Positions 30,242 to 38,551 of a stretch of DNA of 38,551 bases are shown here, piece after piece. Position 1 is the stretch's first letter, and every line of letters begins with the position of its first letter. The DNA comes from a virus. Both the position numbers and the translations under genes were made by a program. Where the stretch lies: the IMG/VR virus record IMGVR_UViG_3300042923_000401, positions 1 through 38,551 of that record; one strand, written 5' to 3'. The notes beneath the pieces were generated by a model, which was given only the letters and a program-made list of their open reading frames with translations, made no database searches and was not told the DNA's origin.

Positions 30242-31435
30242 ATGGCAAAGCATGAACGTAAGAAATTAGAAAAGAAAAATTGGACTGCAAATTTTGCTTT
30301 AATCGGAGAGGCGAAAGTTAATGATTTTACATTTAAGATTGATGAAAAATCAGAAAAGTCTGATTGGGTTTACAATGTATTGAATCTCGGAGTTGACTGT
30401 GGAGAAAGACATGGTGTAGTTTATACAGAGTTAATGGGTGGATACGGTTCAGAGAGAGATAATATCCTCTATGTACATGGCAAAAAAGAAGATGGTAAAG
30501 ATGATTTTGATAACAGATTTACTATTGATTGGGAAGATCGTTTTGACGATAGTGTGCTTTCTGAAATCGGTGAAATGTGCTTCTTGACTGTTGGTCTTGA
30601 AAAAGATAAGAAAGATAAAACATTCTACAAGAAATTTTTATCACCATATGATGCAATTGCATATATAAAAGAAAATCTACAAGAAGGAACAGTATTAAAT
30701 ATCAAAGGTAATTTAAAGTATCAGTTATATAATGATAATGTAACTGTTAAGAAAGAAATTACTAGTATTGTACTTTCAGGAGCAGAAGATTCAAGCAAAT
30801 ATCGTGCTAAATTTACACAAACTATTCTATTAACAAAAGATAGTCTTAACAAACCAGACAAAGATAAAGGTGTATTACCTGTATATGCAAAGGTTCTTGA
30901 GTATGTTAAAGATTACAAAGGCAAGGAAGTAAAACAGTTTATTCCTATCACTAGATTATTTGAATATGAAGTTGACTTAACAAAAAGAGAACTTGTTGAA
31001 AAAGTCGTGGCTAAATTATTCAAAGTTAAAAAAGGTGTTACAGAAATCACTTTCGAAGGAGATTTTGTTGAGGGTGGAGCAGTAGTAACAGCAACAGAAG
31101 ATGACTTGCCACAGGATATTAAAGATTTGATTGAAATTGGTGCATATACACTTGAAGAAGCACTTGCAAAATGTACTGTAGGTGGTGGGAAAGAAAGACG
31201 TATGATTCTTAGAAAGCCAGTTTTTAAGATGGTTGGAGAAGAAGGCAAAGAACTTCCTGTTGTGCAGAAAACAGAGGAAAAATATGCAGAAGAAGATTTA
31301 ATTCTTGATTTCATGATTGAATCAGATGAAGATAAAGAAGTAGAAGAACATGAAAAAGATAACATAGAAGACGACACAGAAGATACAGAAGAAACTTCTT
31401 CCGAAGAAGATAATTCTTGGTTAGATAATCTATAG
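30242..31435 (+). CDS. Single-stranded-DNA-binding-like protein (397 aa)
   Basis: SD AAAAGGAG. A large beta-rich core with alternating strands (about 15-290) is followed by a long acidic tail (about 340-397, Asp/Glu/Ser) that ends DNSWLDNL. An acidic flexible tail with a hydrophobic tip is the hallmark of SSB-type proteins, and the position before a RecA-like ATPase, DnaB and primase fits. In this position clostridial phages encode large SSB-like proteins. No classical SSB signature is visible, so the call rests on tail and context. Confidence 0.55.
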   Translation: MAKHERKKLEKKNWTANFALIGEAKVNDFTFKIDEKSEKSDWVYNVLNLGVDCGERHGVVYTELMGGYGSERDNILYVHGKKEDGKDDFDNRFTIDWEDRFDDSVLSEIGEMCFLTVGLEKDKKDKTFYKKFLSPYDAIAYIKENLQEGTVLNIKGNLKYQLYNDNVTVKKEITSIVLSGAEDSSKYRAKFTQTILLTKDSLNKPDKDKGVLPVYAKVLEYVKDYKGKEVKQFIPITRLFEYEVDLTKRELVEKVVAKLFKVKKGVTEITFEGDFVEGGAVVTATEDDLPQDIKDLIEIGAYTLEEALAKCTVGGGKERRMILRKPVFKMVGEEGKELPVVQKTEEKYAEEDLILDFMIESDEDKEVEEHEKDNIEDDTEDTEETSSEEDNSWLDNL

Positions 31436-31465
31436 GAAATAATATTATACATAATAACTATCAAC

Positions 31466-31495
31466 TTGCTACTGCCATATTTCAGGCAGTAGCAA
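31466..31495 (+). terminator. Strong intergenic hairpin without U tract
   Basis: Perfect 11-bp stem TTGCTACTGCC (31466-31476) with GGCAGTAGCAA (31485-31495), loop ATATTTCA. Neither strand has a U run after it. It probably modulates or processes the mRNA between the SSB-like and ATPase genes. Confidence 0.5.
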
Positions 31496-31522
31496 ACAAC
31501 ATGAATATAAGGAGATTATTGA

Positions 31523-32659
31523 ATGAAATTTGGAAAGAAAAATGAAGTCAAGTTAGATATTTTGAAATATAACTTTGGGTTGATTGGTGAAAGTGGTATT
31601 GGAAAAACTACTATTATAAAACAAATGTGCGAGAGACTTGCCGGAGAAGATGGATATATGTTCTTGGAGTGTGGCAAGGAAGATGGAGCAGATGCAATCA
31701 CTGGTATTAACTTTATTAACTGTCCTGAATGGTCTGCTGATTATAACGAATATACAAACTCGATGGGGTTTGAAGATTTCGTTGATGATGTAATTGAGAA
31801 TAGATCAAAAGATTGGAAAAATTTAAGAGTAGTAGTAATTGATACATATGACCAGTTACTAGATATTGCAAAACCAGAAGTTGTTAGAATGCATAACAGA
31901 GAAAATCCAGAAAAGCCAGTTAAAAGTGTTAAAGCAGCATTTGGTGGTTTTATGGCAGGAGAAGATAAGGCTACTGAAATTGTACTTGATAAATTATGGA
32001 CTTTAAAAACAGTAGGAGTTTCATTTATAGTTATTGGTCACGTTAAACAAAAAGAGCAAGAAGATGTTGTTACTGGACAGAAGTTTACTACATTAACAAC
32101 TAATATGTCTATGCGTGATTTCAATGCAATTAAAACAAAGCTTCATTTCTTAGGCGTAGCCTCTATTGATAGAGAAATTGTACAAGAGAAGACTGGCAAG
32201 AAGGATAATAAAGGTAAGGATGTAACAAAGGGAGTAATTGCAAGCGAAAGTAGAAAGATTACATTCAGAGATGATTCTTACTCAATTGACTCAAAGAGTA
32301 GATTTGCTGACATCGTTTCAGAAATTCCATTCGATGTAGATTTATTAATTAAAGCCTTAGAAGATGCAATAAAGGCTGAACAATCTAAGTCTGGCAAAAC
32401 AATTGAGCAAACACAGAAAGAACAAGCTAAAGAAGAGGCTGAAAAGTTAAAATCTATTGCCAAAGCAGAAGAGGATAATAAATCTAAAAAGGTTTTAGCT
32501 GAAAAGATTGCTATAATTACTGATTTTATTAAAGAAAATAAATCGGATATGAGTTTAATTAAACCGGTATTAGACCTATCAAAGTCACTTGGATACAGTA
32601 AACCAACAGAAATTACAGATATTGACGATGCTGATAAGGTGTTAGAACTCATCAAATAA
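31523..32659 (+). CDS. RecA-like ATPase, Sak4-type (378 aa)
   Basis: SD AAGGAG. Walker A GESGIGKTT (22-30), Walker B LRVVVIDTYD (101-110), then a F-I-V-I-G-H-V-K-Q-K-E strand/loop, matching the phage nucleotide-binding AAA_24/Sak4 group of single-strand-annealing and recombination ATPases. The last 100 residues are a charged coiled coil plus a small C-terminal helical domain, longer than typical Sak4 (about 230 aa). Next to the SSB-like gene, as expected for recombination partners. Confidence 0.75.
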   Translation: MKFGKKNEVKLDILKYNFGLIGESGIGKTTIIKQMCERLAGEDGYMFLECGKEDGADAITGINFINCPEWSADYNEYTNSMGFEDFVDDVIENRSKDWKNLRVVVIDTYDQLLDIAKPEVVRMHNRENPEKPVKSVKAAFGGFMAGEDKATEIVLDKLWTLKTVGVSFIVIGHVKQKEQEDVVTGQKFTTLTTNMSMRDFNAIKTKLHFLGVASIDREIVQEKTGKKDNKGKDVTKGVIASESRKITFRDDSYSIDSKSRFADIVSEIPFDVDLLIKALEDAIKAEQSKSGKTIEQTQKEQAKEEAEKLKSIAKAEEDNKSKKVLAEKIAIITDFIKENKSDMSLIKPVLDLSKSLGYSKPTEITDIDDADKVLELIK

Positions 32660-32679
32660 CTTGTGTTAATTTATGAATA

Positions 32680-32700
32680 GGGAGTGTTTGTAGCACTCCC
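32680..32700 (+). terminator. Hairpin terminator after the ATPase gene
   Basis: GGGAGTG (32680-32686), loop TTTGTAG, CACTCCC (32694-32700), then TTAATATT. GC-rich 7-bp stem with a short U-rich tail; probably partial termination. Confidence 0.6.
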
Positions 32701-32723
32701 TTAATATTAAAGGTGGTGAATTT

Positions 32724-33179
32724 ATGGCAAAAATGACAAAGGAAGAATTAAAACAATGGGATGATTTATATTGGTATGTAAAAAAAGAGATAATGCTATA
32801 TGATGAAAATCAGGCATTACCAAACAATATTGTATTAAGGTTAAAAGGACTGACGCAAGGTAAATTAATAGCAAATAATAAAACAGAAAACAAAGCTAAA
32901 TATACATATGAAACAATTTTATATACATTCAAAATATGTAAAACAACAATTATGAGTGCATTATATGGTAAAACATTTAAAAATGAAATGAGTAAATTTA
33001 TATATATCGCAGCAATAGTAGAAAACAATATTAACGATGTTTATATGAGAATTAGCAATGCTAAGAAATCACAAGAAAAAACAGAAGTAATTAATATAGA
33101 TTCAGTTTGTCATGAAGGTGCTGAATACATAAGAAAGACAGACGATAATGTAAATAAAAAATTAGAGGGGTTATGGTGA
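32724..33179 (+). CDS. Hypothetical replication-module protein (151 aa)
   Basis: SD AAAGGTGGTG. Helical, charged; ends two bases before the DnaB start. Proteins of this size lie before the helicase in clostridial phages and could be a helicase loader, but no ATPase motif is present. Function unknown. Confidence 0.55.
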   Translation: MAKMTKEELKQWDDLYWYVKKEIMLYDENQALPNNIVLRLKGLTQGKLIANNKTENKAKYTYETILYTFKICKTTIMSALYGKTFKNEMSKFIYIAAIVENNINDVYMRISNAKKSQEKTEVINIDSVCHEGAEYIRKTDDNVNKKLEGLW

Positions 33180-33180
33180 T

Positions 33181-34680
33181 ATGGCGACTTCAAATAAAAC
33201 AACTAAACTTAGTCCGTTTCAGCAAGAATTAATCGATGTTTTAAGAAAGATTAATGAATTTAAAGAATCATGTGAAGCAAGTGTAGTGGCAATTTTATAC
33301 AAGCAACCAGAATTAATATATGAAACAAATTTAAAATTAGATGACTTTAGCAATAATATCTGGAAAGTATATTTTACGATTGCAAATGATTTAATTCAAA
33401 TAGAAGATAAAAAAATTCTTGATGAAATTACGGTTGGTTTTTATCTTGAAAAACATTCAAAACTAAGTAAGCAATACGAAGAGTATGGTGGTTTTGATAC
33501 AATATCGAAAGCTGGTTCTTATGTAAAAGTAGAGAATTTTGAAGGCAATGTAAAAGATCTAACAAAATGGAATAAAGTAATTAAGTTAGCTAAATGGGGT
33601 TTTCCGATAAAAGATAGATTAAGCGATTATTGTGATATGAAAGCTGAAGATATTTATAATGAGTTTGAAACGTTTATCAACCATACATTTATGGACGTAG
33701 AGAGCGAAATAAAAAGTTATGATATATCTGATGGTATTGATGAATTAATAGAAGAATTGGATCAAGGTTTGGCTATTGGGTTACAGTATTATAATATGCC
33801 TATTGTAACAAAAGAAACTGGTGGTCAATATATGGGTTCTATTACTCTAGTTGGTGGGCTTAGTAATGTTGGTAAATCTACTTTTGCAAGAACATCTACT
33901 ATACCAAGCGTAATTAAACATAAGGAACGAATTGTTATTATGTTAAATGAGGATGGAATTAAAAAATGGCAAAGAGAGTTACTTGTATATGTTTGTAATA
34001 ATATAATTAAATTCGATATACAAAAACATGTAGTAAGAGATGGAAAATATACAAAAGAAGTAAAAGACGCTCTATTTAAAGCTGCACAATGGATTAAAGA
34101 GCAGACAGAAAATCATATAATTACAATTATTCCATTCAAGAAATATAGAACTCTTACAGCGATTAAAGTTATAAAAAAGTATGCAAGCATGGGTGTTAAA
34201 TATTTTCTATTAGACACGTTTAAAATGGATGCTGGTAAAGTATCAGAAAATAGTTGGTTAGAAATGCAACAATCAATGGTTGATATTAACGATGTTATAA
34301 AACCAGAGGCAAAAAACTTACATATACTTATTACATTTCAGTTAGGAAAAGGAAGTGTGAAACAAAGATATTATACACAAGATAACATTGGTGTTGCAAA
34401 AAATATTATTGATCCTGCATCTACTTGTATTATGATAAGAGATTTATATGAAGATGAATATACTGGCGGAAAAAGAGAGATATATGTTTATAAGTTAGAA
34501 GGGAAAAATCAAAGAACAAAAATACCAGTAAAATTAGATAAAGACAAGCATTATCAAATACTATTCATTGTAAAGAATAGGGAGGGTGGTGCTAATCAAT
34601 ATCAGATAGTCGTAGAACATGATATGAGTAGAAACACTATGAAAGAGATAGGAATATGTAATGTTCCAGTTGACTTCTAA
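33181..34680 (+). CDS. dnaB: Replicative DNA helicase, DnaB family (499 aa)
   Basis: An N-terminal helical domain (1-180) is followed by the RecA-fold ATPase domain with Walker A GGLSNVGKST (225-234), I-V-I-M-L-N-E-D strand (about 251-258) and Walker B Y-F-L-L-D-T-F-K. Unwinds DNA ahead of the fork as a hexamer. In SPbeta the equivalent slot is yorI. Directly follows 32724 and precedes primase, so the primosome genes are contiguous. Confidence 0.88.
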   Translation: MATSNKTTKLSPFQQELIDVLRKINEFKESCEASVVAILYKQPELIYETNLKLDDFSNNIWKVYFTIANDLIQIEDKKILDEITVGFYLEKHSKLSKQYEEYGGFDTISKAGSYVKVENFEGNVKDLTKWNKVIKLAKWGFPIKDRLSDYCDMKAEDIYNEFETFINHTFMDVESEIKSYDISDGIDELIEELDQGLAIGLQYYNMPIVTKETGGQYMGSITLVGGLSNVGKSTFARTSTIPSVIKHKERIVIMLNEDGIKKWQRELLVYVCNNIIKFDIQKHVVRDGKYTKEVKDALFKAAQWIKEQTENHIITIIPFKKYRTLTAIKVIKKYASMGVKYFLLDTFKMDAGKVSENSWLEMQQSMVDINDVIKPEAKNLHILITFQLGKGSVKQRYYTQDNIGVAKNIIDPASTCIMIRDLYEDEYTGGKREIYVYKLEGKNQRTKIPVKLDKDKHYQILFIVKNREGGANQYQIVVEHDMSRNTMKEIGICNVPVDF

Positions 34681-34685
34681 TAATG

Positions 34686-34698
34686 CATAATAATAAAC
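34686..34698 (+). repeat. Intergenic motif copy (one mismatch)
   Basis: CATAATAATAAAC between the helicase stop and the primase SD. Confidence 0.45.
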
Positions 34699-34719
34699 AA
34701 TGGAAAGGATGATATTTAC

Positions 34720-35817
34720 TTGGATGTTGTAAGTTTAAAAGAATACATATACAAAGAAAACAAAATTGAATATATATTAGAACAGATTGGATGTCATTCG
34801 ATTAAATATCATCCCAATAAAGAATATTTTTCATGTGGAAACATTAGTAATAAAGATGGCGATGGAGATAATATCAATGCCATCAATATTAAAAACAACA
34901 TGTATTTAAATTGCGTTAATTATACAAGAAAAATACATTTTGATGATAAATCTGATTTGATTACATTAATACAATACAACAAAGATTTATCATTTAAAAA
35001 GGCTATGAGATATACACATAATTTATTAGGATTGCAATTTACATATAAAAAAGAAGAAGAAAAGAAAAAGGATGTTTTTGATCCACTTGCAGTATTTAAG
35101 AAAGTTAAAAAATACAGAAAGCAAAACAATGTATCAGATATAGAAGTGTTAGATGATGAGATACTAGAAGATTATACACCATGTATTCATGTTAATTGGG
35201 TTAAGGAAGGAATTACTCAATATACAGTAAACAAGTTTCAATTAGGATACAGCTTTAGAAGGCAGAGAGTTATAATCCCTGTTAGGTATTGGCTTACTGG
35301 TGAGTTAATTGGTATTACTGGAAGAACTATGGTGGAAAATTATGATGAGTTTGATATACCAAAATATTTTGCTATTAAGCCATATACAAAAACTATTAAT
35401 CTGTATGGATTGTATGAAAACTATGAAACTATTGAAAAAACTGGATATTGTGTAATTCATGAGTCTGAGAAGTCGGTGTTGAAACGTCATAGTTTATTAG
35501 ATGGTACAGGTGTTGCAGTTGGTTGTCATGACATATCAGACGAACAAGTAAGAATATTGTTGGGGTTAAATATTAGTGAGATAATTATAAGCTTTGATAA
35601 AGGTATTGATATAGATTATATAAGACATTGTTGTGAAAAGTTTTATCATTTAAGAAAGGTAAGTTATATATATGATAAGTGGGATTTATTAGAAGACAAA
35701 GAAGCTCCTGCCGACAAGCAAAATAAGATATACGAGTTTTTGCTTAAATATAGGACAGTCTATGATGAATTTGAACATAAAGAATATTTAAAATCACTAG
35801 AAAGGAAGATTAAATGA
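34720..35817 (+). CDS. DNA primase, DnaG/Toprim type (365 aa)
   Basis: TTG start after GAAAGGATG. N-terminal zinc-binding-like part (about 24-70: C-H-S-I-K-Y-H-P...F-S-C-G...L-N-C) as in CHC2 primases. A core follows with Y-T-V-N-K-F-Q-L-G-Y (primase N-lobe pattern), then the Toprim acidic strand C-V-I-H-E-S-E-K-S-V and I-I-I-S-F-D-K-G (Toprim D-x-D/G analogue). Makes RNA primers for the polymerase at 36995. In SPbeta this position is yorJ. The last four bases overlap the next gene. Confidence 0.78.
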   Translation: MDVVSLKEYIYKENKIEYILEQIGCHSIKYHPNKEYFSCGNISNKDGDGDNINAINIKNNMYLNCVNYTRKIHFDDKSDLITLIQYNKDLSFKKAMRYTHNLLGLQFTYKKEEEKKKDVFDPLAVFKKVKKYRKQNNVSDIEVLDDEILEDYTPCIHVNWVKEGITQYTVNKFQLGYSFRRQRVIIPVRYWLTGELIGITGRTMVENYDEFDIPKYFAIKPYTKTINLYGLYENYETIEKTGYCVIHESEKSVLKRHSLLDGTGVAVGCHDISDEQVRILLGLNISEIIISFDKGIDIDYIRHCCEKFYHLRKVSYIYDKWDLLEDKEAPADKQNKIYEFLLKYRTVYDEFEHKEYLKSLERKIK

Positions 35818-36983
35818 GAAAAACATACGAAGAGTTAAATAGTATAAAAGATAAATATGGAGTTGATACACTATGGAGTTGGTCACGATATCATAAATAC
35901 AAAACATCTCAATATGAATATTTCTTATCATATGTAGCAAATCCAAAAGTAAAGCCAGATAGAGATGATTCAATATATGGTGCTAGTGGAGGATTTGCAC
36001 ACGATATATTAGAGAAGTTTTACAAGGAAGAAATTACATATGATGAATTAGACACTGAATTTGATAATGCTACAATTACATTAGAGGTTGCTGACTTAAA
36101 GTTTGATAGAAGCAACGAGGAAAAGAATGATCAAATCAAAGAAAAGTATATGGCTAATTTAAAACATTTCTTCAAGAATCATAATCCTATTACGGTAAAA
36201 GTAGATTTAGAAAGATTTATTACAATTAAAGTCGGTAAATATTTATTTCAAGGATATATCGATATAACCAAGAAGGACTTAGATGGTAACTTTATTATTC
36301 AGGATTGGAAAACATCTTCAATTTATAAAGGAGAAAAGGCAATTGGAGAGGCAGGACAGCTTATTTTATATGCAGAAGGATTACGACAATTAGGTATTCC
36401 ACTAGAAAAGATTAAAATATGTTGGAATTTTCTTAAATATGTTAACGTTACGACTGAATTAAAGAATGGTAAAAATAATATTAGACAAATAGAACGATGT
36501 AAAATAGGAGAGAGTTTAAAAGCAAACGCTAAAACATGGATAAAATATTTTGGCTATAGCGATGAAGAAATTGACGACTATATTGAATTACTAATCACAA
36601 CCAATGATATTAAGTGTTTACCTAAAGAAGTGCAAGAAAAATATACTATTGATGATTGTTATGTATTTGTAGATTTAACACAGGACATGATTGATGGATT
36701 AAAGGAAGATATTATTAAGACTCTAGACGAAATTTGTGATAACGAAGAACAATATAAAACAACTAAAGATGAATCACTATTCTATGATTCAGATGAAAGT
36801 GTAGAAAAACAGAGTTATTATTTTGCTAACTTATGTGGATATTCTGCCAATTTACATAAACCATATAAGAAATACTTAGAAAAATTAGATGCCAAAAAGA
36901 ATGGAGCAGATATGTTTGGTGGTGTTGGTAGTGATTTAAATGGTAATGAAGTAGATGATTTGGATTGGCTAAATAGTTTATAG
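35814..36983 (+). CDS. PD-(D/E)XK nuclease, RecB/Cas4-like (389 aa)
   Basis: His63 in GGFAHDILEKFY, then the catalytic pattern GYIDITKKD (Asp150), I-I-Q-D-W-K-T-S-S (Asp164-x-Lys166) and the Q-L-x-x-Y motif (Gln182/Tyr186), which defines the PDDEXK_1 (RecB-like) family. Likely exonuclease for end processing or recombination, placed where SPbeta has a nuclease (yorK, RecJ type) between primase and polymerase. The C-terminal acidic tail ends D-D-L-D-W-L-N-S-L, much like the SSB-like protein's tip (SWLDNL). Confidence 0.82.
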   Translation: MRKTYEELNSIKDKYGVDTLWSWSRYHKYKTSQYEYFLSYVANPKVKPDRDDSIYGASGGFAHDILEKFYKEEITYDELDTEFDNATITLEVADLKFDRSNEEKNDQIKEKYMANLKHFFKNHNPITVKVDLERFITIKVGKYLFQGYIDITKKDLDGNFIIQDWKTSSIYKGEKAIGEAGQLILYAEGLRQLGIPLEKIKICWNFLKYVNVTTELKNGKNNIRQIERCKIGESLKANAKTWIKYFGYSDEEIDDYIELLITTNDIKCLPKEVQEKYTIDDCYVFVDLTQDMIDGLKEDIIKTLDEICDNEEQYKTTKDESLFYDSDESVEKQSYYFANLCGYSANLHKPYKKYLEKLDAKKNGADMFGGVGSDLNGNEVDDLDWLNSL

Positions 36984-36994
36984 GAGGTGGTTGA

Positions 36995-38551
36995 GTGGAT
37001 AATAATTATACGGTGTATCATTTACATGACGATACAAGTAATTGTAATGGATACGCAGATTCATGTTCTAATTTTAAAGAGTATATTAAACTTGCAAAAA
37101 AGCAAGGAATGAAAGCGATTGCATTTAGTAATCATGGTGGAATATATGATTGGATAAAGAAAAAACAAGAGTGTGATAAAGCAGGAATTAAATATATTCA
37201 CGGAATAGAGTTATATTTGTGTGGGAGATTAGAGGATGATGATAGAGGTGGACATATTGGTTTATATGCAAAGAATTATAAAGGTGTACTTGAACTAAAT
37301 GAATTGATTTCATTATCCACATCAAAAGGTGTTTGTGAAGATAATTCTGATAGACACATGTATTATAATCCACGTATTTCGCTTGAAGAATTGATGAATA
37401 CAAGTGACAACATTATGGTTGTTACAGCTTGTTTAGCTTCGCCATTGAATAAATGGGATAATAATGAAAAAATAAACGATTATAATACAATTGTTGAATG
37501 GTTGTCAAAAAACAAACATAGATGTTTTCTTGAAATACAATACCATAATTGTGAAGATCAAATTAGATATAATAATAAGTTGTATAAATTAAGTTTAGAA
37601 AAAGGTATACCTTTAATTGCTGGAACAGATACACATTCATCAAGTAAATACAAAGCAGAATGCAGAAAGATATTACAGATATACAAAAAAAGTTTCTATG
37701 GTAGTGAAGATGAGTTTGATTTGATATGGAAAACATTTTATGAATTAGTAGAAGCCTTTAGATTACAGAACTCATTAAATGAAGATGTTTTTATGGTGGC
37801 AATAGAAAACACAAATGTATTTGCAGATATGGTTGAAGATTTTAAGTTTGATAAAACTTTCAAATATCCAACACTATATGGTGAAAATGTAAGACATAAG
37901 TGGATGGATTTAATCTATAAAAAATATGAAGAAAAGAAAAGTAAAAACTGTTTAGATTTAATTAACCATACAGAGAAAGAGTATAAAGAAAAAATTAAAG
38001 AAGAATTTAAAGTTATGTGTAAGCTTGGTATGGAAAGCTTTATGATGTTTATGTCTGAGTTACTTGAATGGTGTTCTAATAACAATATTCCTTATGGTTT
38101 TGGAAGAGGAAGTGTTGCAGGAAGCACTATTGCTTACATTACTGGAATAACAGATACAGATCCTATTGTGTGGAAAACAGTATTTTCTAGATTTTGTAAT
38201 GAAGATAGAATATCGCTTGGAGATATTGATGTAGACTTTGCACCAGAAGACAGAGAAAAAGTTTATAAATATATTATCGAAAGATTTACTCCACAAAAAA
38301 CAGCATATATTGCTGCATTTTCAACATTACAAGATAGAGGATGTATAGATGTATTAGCTGGTGGACTTGGATATAAAGATTTGGGAAAAGTAATGGATAT
38401 TAAAAACCAATTTGACGAATTATATAATACATATAGTAAAATTATGCAAGAAGAAGTAAATAGCGAAGAATTGGTTGAAAACGGTATATTAGAATCATCT
38501 ACAATCACTTTTGATAATCATAATATTTATATGACTAGAATTAATAACAAG
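36995..38551 (+). CDS. dnaE: DNA polymerase III alpha subunit (DnaE type), 5' part
   Basis: GTG start seven bases after TAGGAGGTGG; the frame is open for 519 codons and runs off the window. The N-terminal PHP domain has YTVYHLHDDTSN (His9, His11, Asp12), F-S-N-H-G, H-G-I-E-L-Y and A-G-T-D-T-H-S, so its metal site looks intact. The palm follows with PYGFGRGSVAGSTIAYITG and the catalytic GDIDVDF (D-x-D). Replicative polymerase; in SPbeta the equivalent is yorL. An intact PHP site suggests possible built-in proofreading. Partial at the right edge. Confidence 0.92.
   Translation, partial: MDNNYTVYHLHDDTSNCNGYADSCSNFKEYIKLAKKQGMKAIAFSNHGGIYDWIKKKQECDKAGIKYIHGIELYLCGRLEDDDRGGHIGLYAKNYKGVLELNELISLSTSKGVCEDNSDRHMYYNPRISLEELMNTSDNIMVVTACLASPLNKWDNNEKINDYNTIVEWLSKNKHRCFLEIQYHNCEDQIRYNNKLYKLSLEKGIPLIAGTDTHSSSKYKAECRKILQIYKKSFYGSEDEFDLIWKTFYELVEAFRLQNSLNEDVFMVAIENTNVFADMVEDFKFDKTFKYPTLYGENVRHKWMDLIYKKYEEKKSKNCLDLINHTEKEYKEKIKEEFKVMCKLGMESFMMFMSELLEWCSNNNIPYGFGRGSVAGSTIAYITGITDTDPIVWKTVFSRFCNEDRISLGDIDVDFAPEDREKVYKYIIERFTPQKTAYIAAFSTLQDRGCIDVLAGGLGYKDLGKVMDIKNQFDELYNTYSKIMQEEVNSEELVENGILESSTITFDNHNIYMTRINNK

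Noticed and set aside
1-38551. Genome-wide stop-codon reassignment (TAG or TGA read as sense)
   Set aside because: TAA, TAG and TGA all end well-supported genes with SDs immediately after; the few in-frame TAG/TGA cases are local.
1-38551. CRISPR arrays, tRNA or rRNA genes, phage att sites
   Set aside because: No regularly spaced direct repeats, no tRNA cloverleafs and no integrase-flanking repeats were found by eye.

Overview
This window looks like part of a large low-GC (roughly 30% G+C by eye) double-stranded DNA phage or prophage of a Gram-positive host, most likely a clostridial Bacillota. The grounds are about 80 tightly packed small genes, all on the + strand, strong AAGGAGG-type ribosome binding sites (SD), homing endonucleases, a phage-style replication module, and no rRNA, tRNA or housekeeping genes. 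The order of the replication block (SSB-like protein, RecA-like ATPase, DnaB, primase, nuclease, DnaE-type polymerase), with an active and a degenerate tyrosine recombinase elsewhere, recalls the Bacillus phage SPbeta. That likeness is inferred from gene order and family, not from an alignment.

Layout. 1-7 kb: a MerR-like regulator behind its own promoter, a tyrosine recombinase, and many small Cys-rich, membrane or hypothetical proteins, including a Lar-like zinc ribbon. 7-13 kb: a zinc-ribbon/AP2 DNA-binding protein, a lone MazF/PemK-like toxin, then a complete IscB with its omega (HEARO) RNA, inserted exactly between the ribosome binding site and start codon of a DGQHR-like gene. That gene overlaps a degenerate tyrosine recombinase resembling the SPbeta repressor MrpR. 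13-20 kb: small genes, a TARG1/DarG-type macrodomain, a DRB0094-type RNA ligase, and two places where a homing endonuclease has invaded and left a duplicated piece of the host gene. 20-25 kb: small accessory proteins, another homing endonuclease and a Dam-type methylase. 25-28 kb: an NAD-salvage cluster (PRPP synthetase, HAD phosphatase, NAMPT). 30-38.5 kb: the replication/recombination module, ending inside a DNA polymerase III alpha gene.

Regulation. Several sigma-A-type promoters are readable (TTGACA, 17-base spacer, TAATAT or TACAAT). A + oriented intergenic motif, AATAATAATAAAC, recurs about 18 times, often just 5' of these promoters or of an SD. Two short promoter-terminator units on the minus strand (about 12780-12890 and 19445-19549) look like roughly 70-76 nt small RNAs, the only minus-strand genes I can support. 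Several genes have a good SD but AUA or AUU where AUG is expected. Several small genes are broken by one stop codon or frameshift.

The most notable item is the IscB/omega-RNA element. Its predicted guide is the SD leader of the gene it interrupts, and its predicted 3' target-adjacent motif (ATGA) is that gene's start codon, so the sequence itself predicts both the uninserted allele and the nuclease target.
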